This document shows positions 1 through 5,424 of a stretch of DNA of 5,552 nt, one piece after another. The translations under genes and the position numbers were made by a program. The notes under the pieces were generated by a model that made no database searches, was not told where the DNA came from, and worked only from the letters and a program-made list of their open reading frames with translations. Source of the stretch: an uncultured Acidimicrobiaceae bacterium (GTDB lineage Bacteria > Actinomycetota > Acidimicrobiia > Acidimicrobiales > MedAcidi-G1); assembly GCA_913054115.1 (NCBI GenBank), contig CAJXIS010000165.1, forward strand, positions 1 to 5,552, written 5' to 3'. Each line of letters begins with the position of its first letter. Position 1 is the stretch's first letter.

Positions 1-176
1 GTCTCGAGCTGCCGGCAGTAGCTCTCGAGGTAGTAGAGGCCGCAGATCCGGTTGCCATTGCCCTCGGCGACCCGGACGGCGTTGGCGACGTGTGCGGCGA
101 TGTCGGAGCGGCAGCCGTGGCGCACGAGCGCACGGTGCGTTGTCGACTCGATGGCGTCGAGGGTTATCCGGGTCAC
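1..176 (-). CDS. Ldh2-family (malate/L-lactate/ureidoglycolate dehydrogenase-like) oxidoreductase, N-terminal part, runs off the left edge
   Basis: Only the first 58 codons are present; the gene continues beyond base 1. The translation starts TRITLDAIESTTHRALVRHG and continues to GNRICGLYYLESYCRQLE. It follows the N-terminal helical pattern of Ldh2/YiaK-type NAD(P)H-dependent 2-oxoacid reductases (PF02615), in which a ...RALVRHG... helix is followed by a G-x-x-SHG-x-x-x-(L/F)-P-x-(Y/F) motif. In known members the His of SHG is catalytic (His44 in E. coli YiaK); here the aligned residue is Cys45 (ICG), so the chemistry may differ. The GTG start at 176 is chosen because GAGGA lies 7 bases upstream (188-184) and the family N-terminus begins there. 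The DUF3726-like gene ends 23 bases upstream, so this is probably the fifth gene of the leftward operon. Family assignment is fairly secure; the substrate cannot be given. Confidence 0.8.
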   Translation of the reverse strand, partial: MTRITLDAIESTTHRALVRHGCRSDIAAHVANAVRVAEGNGNRICGLYYLESYCRQLE

Positions 177-183
177 GTCAGCG

Positions 184-188
184 TCCTC
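184..188 (-). promoter_or_regulatory. Shine-Dalgarno site for the Ldh2-family gene
   Basis: On the minus strand the sequence reads GGCGAGGA, then seven bases, then GTG. GAGGA at this spacing is a good ribosome binding site and decides the GTG start at 176. The reading frame stays open upstream, but no other start with a comparable site is seen there. Confidence 0.65.
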
Positions 189-199
189 GCCGGCCGTGT

Positions 200-757
200 T
201 CAGGACGGGGTCTCGAGGACGGCGTCGAGGATCGCCTCCGAGACGAGAAACCCGTCGGCTGCGTCGCTGACGCGCTGCCAGAGCGTGCGATCGACGACGA
301 GCCCGCCGCGCAGTGCCGCCTGCATGCGGTCGTCGGATCGAGAGGTCGTGGCAGTCGCCGGCCCGCCGTCGGCCAGGTCGAGCCTTGCCACGAGGTCGGT
401 GCCGGTGAGCCCACCGGTGGCAGGGGCGCACCGGACGCCGCGCCGTTCGAGATCCCGCAGCGAGCGGGCGATCACGGCCAGGGGCAGGGGAGGGTCGAAG
501 TCGATGGTGGCGGCGCCGGCCGAGCGGGCGACGACCTCTGCGGCGGCCAGGCGCAACGACGAACGGGCGGCGTCGGCGAGGCGGCCGGAGCCTGCGTCGA
601 TCAGCCCGGCCCAGGCGGCGAGCCCGCCACCGTGGTGGACCTCGCAGAAGGCGATCTCGGCGGCGAGCCGGTCGGCGAGGTCGGCGTTGCAGCCGTGTCC
701 GCGACTGGCGCGGTGGACCAGGTCGACGACCTCGCGGGGAGCGACGGTGACCGTCAC
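200..757 (-). CDS. DUF3726-like protein of unknown function (185 aa)
   Basis: This is a small soluble-looking, Ala/Arg/Leu-rich protein with no signal peptide or membrane segment. Two parts resemble my recollection of DUF3726 proteins (PF12525): an N-terminal region (residues about 7-50: REVVDLVHRASRGHG, then LADRLAAEIAFCEVHHGGGL), where the family has an A-x-RGAG-x-x-x-x-x-AE pattern; and a C-terminal element (residues 153-174, LVVDRTLWQRVSDAA then VSEA), where the family has V-D-x-x-LW ... SEA. At 185 residues it is slightly short for the family, and it ends soon after SEA. No catalytic motif is evident. The GTG start at 757-755 overlaps the TGA of the M19 gene (756-754) as GTGA, implying translational coupling. 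It sits between the M19-like and Ldh2-like genes, so it may be an accessory protein for one of them, but that is inference. The coding call is strong; the family call is moderate. Confidence 0.72.
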   Translation of the reverse strand: MTVTVAPREVVDLVHRASRGHGCNADLADRLAAEIAFCEVHHGGGLAAWAGLIDAGSGRLADAARSSLRLAAAEVVARSAGAATIDFDPPLPLAVIARSLRDLERRGVRCAPATGGLTGTDLVARLDLADGGPATATTSRSDDRMQAALRGGLVVDRTLWQRVSDAADGFLVSEAILDAVLETPS

Positions 758-1704
758 CCGAAGACCTGGCCGAACAGGCGCAGCCAGTTGCCGCCGAGCA
801 CGGCGTCGCGCTCCTCGGGCAGGAAGCCCGCCTCGTCGAGGCCCTCGGCCAGCGAGGGGAAGTCTTCGGGGCCGCGGAACCAGTCCGGCCACGGTGGGAA
901 CGGGGGCACCTCGTCGGGGTTGGCGGGGCGGTCCCAGCGGCCGTTGCGCATCCAGCCGAGGGCGTCGGGCTGCCAGCCGACCACGGCGTCGGTGCCGATG
1001 GCCACGTGGTCGACCCCGATCCGCCCAGCGAGGTCGGCCAGCATCTGACAGTAGGCGGAGCGTGGTACGTCGGCCCCGCCCATGAACAACGGATAGAGCG
1101 TGCAGCCGATCACGCCGCCCCGGGCGGCCATGGCCTCGATCAGGTCGTCGGGCTTGTTGCGGGCCGACGGGCAGAACGAGGCGGGGTTGCCGTGCGTGAC
1201 CGCGATCGGGTTTGCCGAGGCGTCGATGGCGTCGCGGCCGGTGACGTTGCCGACGTGCGAGATGTCGATCAGAACCCCGGCGTCGTCGAGGGCTGCGACC
1301 ATCCGGTGGCCGACCCGGGTGAGGCCGCCGTCGTGGGGTTCCCAGCAGCTCGAGCCGAGGTGGTTGGCGATGTTGTAGGTGAGTTGGATCACCCGCACGC
1401 CGACGTCGGCGAAGATGCCGGCCATCTCCGGGTCGTCGCCGAGCATCGAGCTGTTCTGGAAGCCCAGCACGATGCCGAGCACGTCGTCGGCGACCGCCTG
1501 CTCCATCCCGGCCACGTCGGTGACGATCCGGACCACGTCGGAGTTCTGCCTGGCGAAGTGCCGCCAGGAGCCGATGCGGGTCATGGTGCCAGCCATGTCC
1601 TCCCAGACGCCACAGGTGGCGTGGACCACGTCGATGCCACCGGACCGCACCTGTTCGACGACGGACCGGCTCCAGTCGTTGATCTCGAGTCCGTCGATGA
1701 TCAT
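754..1704 (-). CDS. M19 (membrane dipeptidase/renal dipeptidase-like) family protein with an incomplete metal site (316 aa)
   Basis: This is an amidohydrolase-like TIM-barrel protein of peptidase family M19. Visible landmarks are IDGLEI at residues 3-8 (usual V-D-G-H-N-D), GFQN at 81-84 (usual Glu at the Gln83 position), VGVRVIQLTYN at 101-111, DISHVG at 147-152, PIAVTHGNP at 166-174, ARNKPDDLI at 181-189, GGVIGCTLYPLF at 196-207 and IGTDAV at 236-241. Against renal dipeptidase, ligands His198, His219 and Asp288 are retained (His150, His171, Asp239), while His20, Asp22 and Glu125 are replaced by Leu6, Ile8 and Gln83. A bimetallic dipeptidase site is therefore unlikely, and the annotation 'dipeptidase' should not be taken literally. 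From memory, a similar IDG/GFQN subfamily includes the M19-like gene near the Pseudomonas dimethylglycine catabolism genes (PA5396). No signal peptide or membrane anchor is seen. The ATG is supported by GGAGGG six bases upstream and overlaps the preceding TGA (ATGA). Confidence 0.9.
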   Translation of the reverse strand: MIIDGLEINDWSRSVVEQVRSGGIDVVHATCGVWEDMAGTMTRIGSWRHFARQNSDVVRIVTDVAGMEQAVADDVLGIVLGFQNSSMLGDDPEMAGIFADVGVRVIQLTYNIANHLGSSCWEPHDGGLTRVGHRMVAALDDAGVLIDISHVGNVTGRDAIDASANPIAVTHGNPASFCPSARNKPDDLIEAMAARGGVIGCTLYPLFMGGADVPRSAYCQMLADLAGRIGVDHVAIGTDAVVGWQPDALGWMRNGRWDRPANPDEVPPFPPWPDWFRGPEDFPSLAEGLDEAGFLPEERDAVLGGNWLRLFGQVFG

Positions 1705-3413
1705 GGGGATCCCTCCGTGGGACGCGGTGGCCACACCCAGTCGTCGGTGGTGGCCGGGCCGAGGTCGTCGATGCGGGGCGCCCCCTGGAACAGGGTGACC
1801 CGCAGCCAGTCGGTGGACTTGGGCGAGTAGTTGTCCATGCCGTACATGGCCAACTGGAAGCGCTGGAGCTCGAGGGGGAGGTAGCCGGCGGCACAGGCGT
1901 TGTCGCGGGGCTCGCCATAGGGATGGTCGCCGCCGAGCAGCCGCTTCACGGCGTTGCCGTGTCCGGGGTGTTCGGCGAGCAGCGTCCCGACGGCGGTGTC
2001 GCCGGGAAGGCCTTCGAGGGTCCGGCACAGTGCGTGGAGGCGGCGGGCCATGTCGATGGCGACCTCGTGGTGGTCGACGTCGAGGGCGTCGCGCTCGACC
2101 CGCCTCGGCTCGTCGGCGTTGTCCGAGACGACCCAGCAGTAGTGGTTGCCAATGGGGGTGTCGAGGTCGTCGAGCCAGTCGTAGCGCTCGTCGAGCAGTT
2201 GGCGCAGCACGTCGACGGTGGTCAGCGGGTCGACCACGACCTCTTCGTCCACCCGGAGGAGCTGGTCGACCTCGTCGTCGTCCAGGCCCTCGTCGAGTTC
2301 GATGAGCAGCGAGACCACCAGCTCGCAGGTCTCGACGTCGTGGGTCTCGGCCCAACGGAACAGTGCGTCGAAAGGCGCCGGTTCGTCGGCGACCTCGTCG
2401 AGTCGTGCGCCGATCAGCCGTGCACGTTCGGTGATGGAGGCGGGTCCGAGCCACGGTGGGCGGTCGTCGGCACCGAGGGTCGAGAAGTGGGTGACCGCCC
2501 GGTCGATCCAGCGTCGGAGGAGGGCCAGGCGTTCCGGGGTGCCGGGCAGGGCCCGCACGTTGGCAAGCGCCAGCTCGCGTACGCCGGCCCAAGCGTTCAG
2601 CACGCGGGGATGCTTGAAGGCGTAGGAGACGAGGCCGAGGCCGGTGGCGTTGCCGAGCCCGAAGTAGCGGCCCCATGCGCCGTCGAAGCGGACCGCCGAG
2701 TCGCCGCCACGGGCCCTTGCGCAGTGCTCGACCTGGTCGTAGCCCAACTCGCGGAACATCCAGGCACACAGGAACTGCGCCCGGTAGGGGACCCGGAGGG
2801 GATGCCCCTCGGGATAGCCGAGGTACGAGCGCATGCCGAACTTGCCGTTCCCGTAGAAGGCGGTGCTGCGCAGGATGTAACCGGCATCGGCGACCTTGTC
2901 GGCCTCGGGTTGGCGGCCGTCGGCGAGTCGCTGGACGAGGTAGTCGTAGAACCGGACGCTGCGGTTGCCGCGGGTCAGCACCAGCACGCGTGGGTCGAGT
3001 CGTGCAGCCTCCTGAAGGGGCAGGGCCTCCCGGAGTTCGGCCAGGTGGGCGTCGTCGACCGCACCGTCGACGAGGGCACCGGTCACCTCCCAGGCCGGTG
3101 CGATGACGCGGTCGGTGTGGAGGGACTCGTCGAGCGTGGTCGTGAAGGCGACGAAGTCGAACCGGTGGTCATCGATGTCCGTGCGGTAGACGGCGTGCCC
3201 GCGCCCCTCGGCGTCCATGTCGAGCTCGACGAGTCGCGACCGCCAACCCTCGCGTGCGGCCCGTCGCAGCAGGGTGCGGCTGAAGCTGTAGCGGGTGAGT
3301 CGGGCGGCCCCGAGCTGTTGTGGTGCCATGACGACCCCGGGGGGCCGCAACTCGGAGCGTCGTTCCGCAAGCGCCTCCCCGAGGCTGCGGAGCCGGACCG
3401 CCGCCTCGCTCAT
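1701..3413 (-). CDS. Large conserved-looking protein of unknown function (570 aa)
   Basis: I do not recognise a named domain. From memory, unchecked, it resembles large proteobacterial proteins annotated only as hypothetical, which share motifs such as YGNGKFG and GNxTGLG. Here YGNGKFG is at residues 187-193 and FGLGNATGLG at 251-260. Other conserved-looking segments are TRGNRSVRFYDYLVQRLADG (147-166), GDHPYGEPRDNACAAGYLPL (495-514) and MYGMDNYSPKSTDWLR (523-538). An Arg-rich N-terminus is followed by a mixed alpha/beta region, helices, and a very acidic stretch (about 372-396). No signal peptide, membrane span or P-loop is visible, so it is probably cytoplasmic. Its ATG overlaps the stop of the 34-codon ORF (ATGA) and its stop overlaps the M19 start (ATGA); no clear Shine-Dalgarno sequence precedes it, so translation probably depends on coupling. 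Long length, codon bias and the chained overlaps make it certainly coding. Confidence 0.92.
   Translation of the reverse strand: MSEAAVRLRSLGEALAERRSELRPPGVVMAPQQLGAARLTRYSFSRTLLRRAAREGWRSRLVELDMDAEGRGHAVYRTDIDDHRFDFVAFTTTLDESLHTDRVIAPAWEVTGALVDGAVDDAHLAELREALPLQEAARLDPRVLVLTRGNRSVRFYDYLVQRLADGRQPEADKVADAGYILRSTAFYGNGKFGMRSYLGYPEGHPLRVPYRAQFLCAWMFRELGYDQVEHCARARGGDSAVRFDGAWGRYFGLGNATGLGLVSYAFKHPRVLNAWAGVRELALANVRALPGTPERLALLRRWIDRAVTHFSTLGADDRPPWLGPASITERARLIGARLDEVADEPAPFDALFRWAETHDVETCELVVSLLIELDEGLDDDEVDQLLRVDEEVVVDPLTTVDVLRQLLDERYDWLDDLDTPIGNHYCWVVSDNADEPRRVERDALDVDHHEVAIDMARRLHALCRTLEGLPGDTAVGTLLAEHPGHGNAVKRLLGGDHPYGEPRDNACAAGYLPLELQRFQLAMYGMDNYSPKSTDWLRVTLFQGAPRIDDLGPATTDDWVWPPRPTEGSP
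1711..1716 (-). promoter_or_regulatory. Strong Shine-Dalgarno site for the M19-like gene
   Basis: The minus strand reads GGAGGG, a six-base spacer, then ATG. It lies inside the 3' end of the 570-residue gene and fixes the M19 start at 1704. It is the strongest ribosome binding site among the leftward genes. Confidence 0.75.
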
Positions 3414-3514
3414 CGCCGGGTGCCGGGCCGTATGTAGGCGGTGCGCGCGAACACGTCGTTCTCCATGTCGCCGTGTTCGGGGATCGGTGACCCGTTGCGG
3501 GTGGTGGCGGCCAT
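3410..3514 (-). CDS. 34-codon small ORF at the head of the leftward operon
   Basis: The ORF encodes MAATTRNGSPIPEHGDMEND followed by VFARTAYIRPGTRR. It is hydrophilic, with no membrane segment, no Cys pair and no recognisable motif. Three things support it. GC by codon position, counted by hand, is about 62%, 59% and 88%, the pattern of a translated gene in a high-GC genome. Its TGA overlaps the ATG of the 570-residue gene as ATGA, matching the spacing between the other genes of this unit. Its ATG sits about where a transcript from the -10 box at 3526-3521 would begin. There is no Shine-Dalgarno sequence, so initiation would be leaderless. It may be a small functional protein or mainly a leader that delivers ribosomes to the next gene. 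The frame is open further upstream to an ATG at 3637, but that start overlaps the divergent gene and lacks support. Confidence 0.6.
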   Translation of the reverse strand: MAATTRNGSPIPEHGDMENDVFARTAYIRPGTRR

Positions 3515-3520
3515 CCGGCG

Positions 3521-3549
3521 AGTGTACGAGAGGGTCGAGACGGGGTCAC
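3521..3549 (-). promoter_or_regulatory. Predicted sigma-70-type promoter of the leftward operon
   Basis: On the minus strand, GTGACC (3549-3544; four of six against TTGACA) is followed by a 17-base spacer and TACACT (3526-3521; four of six against TATAAT). The expected start point, 6-7 bases after the -10 box, coincides with the A of the ATG at 3514, predicting a leaderless mRNA. The -35 box lies within the near-palindrome GGGTCACCC (3543-3551), which could be an operator half, although this may be chance in GC-rich DNA. This is a by-eye motif match only. Confidence 0.45.
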
Positions 3550-3602
3550 CCAACGACGGGCGGCAACGGGTCCCCACGGCGGGCAGACGGCGACCCCGGC
3601 GG

Positions 3603-3608
3603 TATTCT
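3603..3608 (+). promoter_or_regulatory. Predicted -10 box for the acyl-CoA dehydrogenase gene
   Basis: TATTCT fits the TANNNT -10 consensus and ends seven bases before the ATG at 3616, placing the expected transcription start at or next to the start codon. No convincing -35 hexamer is seen 16-18 bases upstream, which is common in high-GC actinobacteria. No Shine-Dalgarno sequence precedes the ATG (upstream bases are CTGCGAGCC), which agrees with a leaderless transcript. Confidence 0.45.
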
Positions 3609-3615
3609 GCGAGCC

Positions 3616-5424
3616 ATGAGCGACTACCGGGCACCACTGGCCGACATCCGCCTCGTCCTGCGAGAGATCGCCGACGTGGAAGGAATCTGCGACCTGCCGG
3701 GTTTCGAACACGTGGATGCCGACACCATCGACGGCGTGCTCGACGAGTTCGGCCGCTTCGTCGAGGAGGTCATCGCACCGACCCACCGCATCGGCGATGC
3801 CGAGGGCTGTTCGGTCGTCGACGGCGTCGTCACGGTCCCGAAGGCCTTCCACGAGGCCTACGACCAGTACCTGGCCGCCGGCTGGGGATCGGTCTCGCAC
3901 GACCCCGACTACGGCGGTGGCGGCTTCCCGGGGCTGTTCCAGACGGTGATGTCCGAGATGCTCGCCACGGCCGGTCGGGCATGGACCATGGCCCCGCTGT
4001 TGACCATCGGAGCCATCGAGGCCATGTATGCGTTCGGCGACGAACGGCTCAAGGAGACCTTCCTGGCCCGGATGGTCTCCGGTGAGTGGACCGGCACCAT
4101 GAACCTCACCGAACCCCAGGCGGGTTCCGACGTGGGTGCGCTCACGACGAGGGCCGAACCCCAGGAAGACGGCACCCACCGGATCTTCGGCACCAAGATC
4201 TTCATCACGTTCGGTGAGCACGAGCTGACCGACAACATCATCCACATGGTGCTGGCCCGCACCCCCGGCAGCCCGCCGGGCACCAGGGGGATCTCGTGTT
4301 TCATCGTGCCCAAGTACCTCGTCAACGAGGACGGCAGCATCGGCGAGCGCAATGACCTCCTCTGCGTCTCCCTCGAGCACAAGCTCGGACTCCACGCCAG
4401 CCCGACCTGTGTGATGTCGTACGGCGATGCCGGTGACGGTGCCGTGGGGTACCTCATCGGCGAGGAGCACCAGGGCATGCGGATCATGTTCAGGATGATG
4501 AACAGCGCCCGCCTCGGCGTCGGCGTCGAGGGCCTCGCCGTCTCGGAACGGGCGTTGCAGTTGGCGGCGAACTTCGCCCAGGAGCGCCGGCAGGGTCGCG
4601 CCATCGGCGCGCCGAAGGGCGAGTCGTCGCCGATCGTCGAACACCCCGACGTCCGACGCATGCTGCTCACGATGCGGGCGTCGGTCGATGCCATGCGCTG
4701 CCTGCTCTACCTCAACGCCGCGATGCTCGACGTGGCTGCCCGCCACCCCGACCCCGACCTGCGCCAGGCGGCCGCCGACCGGGCCGAGCTCTACACCCCG
4801 ATTTCCAAGGCATGGAGCACCGACCTCGGCGTCGAGATGGCGTCGATGGGCATCCAGGTGCACGGTGGCTACGGCTACATCGAGGAGACCGGGGCGGCCC
4901 AGATTCTGCGCGATTCCCGCATCTCGCCGATCTACGAGGGCACCAACGGCATCCAGGCCATGGACCTGGTCGGTCGGAAGCTGCCGATGAACGGGGGGGC
5001 GGTCGTGACCGGCCTGCTCGACGAGATCGGCGGCCTCGACGCCGCCCTGGAGGCTGCCGGCGACGACTTCGCCACGATGCGCAGCGGCCTGGCCGACGGC
5101 CTCGACGCCCTGCGCGAGGCCACCGGTTGGCTCATGGAGCACGGTCTCGCCGATCCCCGCGATGCGCTGGCCGGGGCGGCGCCCTACCTGCGCATGTTCG
5201 GAGACCTCCTGGGCGGCTGGCACCTCGCCCGCCTGGCCCTGGCGGCCAGGGCCAGGACCGATGCCGGCGACGACGATCCCGCACTGGCCGACAAGGTCGT
5301 GATCGCCCGCTTCTGGGCCGAGCAGCAGCTGCCGCTCGTCCGGGGCCGGATCGGGGCGGTGACCGCCGGCGCCGACGACCTCATGGCCCTAGGTGCTGAC
5401 CGCTTCGCTGCTTCCCTGACGTGA
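3616..5424 (+). CDS. Acyl-CoA dehydrogenase, large DmdC-like class (602 aa)
   Basis: This FAD-dependent enzyme introduces a trans-2 double bond into an acyl-CoA and passes electrons to electron transfer flavoprotein; it is cytoplasmic. Domain order: a short ACAD N-terminal extension (about 1-35), the N-terminal helical domain (about 36-157), the beta domain opening with the signature MNLTEPQAGSD (162-172), the C-terminal helical FAD domain (about 281-455) with QVHGGYGYIEET (414-425), and an extra C-terminal ACAD-like domain (about 475-600). The likely catalytic base is Glu441 in SPIYEGTNGIQ, the position of the catalytic Glu in DmdC-type enzymes. About 600 residues, and the segment MFRMMNSARLGVGVEGLAVS (291-310), match the DmdC (3-methylmercaptopropionyl-CoA dehydrogenase) group. 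Many members of that group act on ordinary acyl-CoAs and no other dmd gene is visible, so the substrate is left open. The ATG is chosen on homology and on the -10 box seven bases upstream. The stop overlaps the lgt start (GTGA). Confidence 0.93.
   Translation: MSDYRAPLADIRLVLREIADVEGICDLPGFEHVDADTIDGVLDEFGRFVEEVIAPTHRIGDAEGCSVVDGVVTVPKAFHEAYDQYLAAGWGSVSHDPDYGGGGFPGLFQTVMSEMLATAGRAWTMAPLLTIGAIEAMYAFGDERLKETFLARMVSGEWTGTMNLTEPQAGSDVGALTTRAEPQEDGTHRIFGTKIFITFGEHELTDNIIHMVLARTPGSPPGTRGISCFIVPKYLVNEDGSIGERNDLLCVSLEHKLGLHASPTCVMSYGDAGDGAVGYLIGEEHQGMRIMFRMMNSARLGVGVEGLAVSERALQLAANFAQERRQGRAIGAPKGESSPIVEHPDVRRMLLTMRASVDAMRCLLYLNAAMLDVAARHPDPDLRQAAADRAELYTPISKAWSTDLGVEMASMGIQVHGGYGYIEETGAAQILRDSRISPIYEGTNGIQAMDLVGRKLPMNGGAVVTGLLDEIGGLDAALEAAGDDFATMRSGLADGLDALREATGWLMEHGLADPRDALAGAAPYLRMFGDLLGGWHLARLALAARARTDAGDDDPALADKVVIARFWAEQQLPLVRGRIGAVTAGADDLMALGADRFAASLT

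Noticed and set aside
1006..1830. 274-codon plus-strand open frame opposite the M19-like gene
   Set aside because: It is a shadow of the M19 gene; the product is rich in Val, Asp, Gly and His with no domain.
1705..2769. Apparent N-terminal fusion upstream of the M19-like protein in the same frame
   Set aside because: The upstream segment is an out-of-frame, Arg/Pro-rich reading of the 570-aa gene; the M19 start has a strong Shine-Dalgarno sequence and fits the family N-terminus.
1923..3437. 504-codon open frame on the plus strand opposite the 570-aa gene
   Set aside because: It has low-complexity Val/Gly/Glu composition, no recognisable motif, and mirrors the codon-position bias of the true minus-strand gene.
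3295..3615. In-frame 107-codon N-terminal extension of the acyl-CoA dehydrogenase
   Set aside because: The extension is Arg/Ser-rich, overlaps the divergent operon and both predicted promoters, and the family N-terminus begins at the ATG at 3616.
3515..3637. Longer version of the small ORF starting at the ATG at 3637
   Set aside because: It would cross the predicted promoter and the start of the divergent gene, lacks a ribosome site, and is not needed to explain the coding signal downstream of 3514.
3169..5223. 684-codon open frame on the minus strand across the acyl-CoA dehydrogenase gene
   Set aside because: It is antisense to a clearly homologous gene; the product is His/Gly/Arg/Val-rich with no family resemblance, as expected for a stop-poor antisense frame in high-GC DNA.
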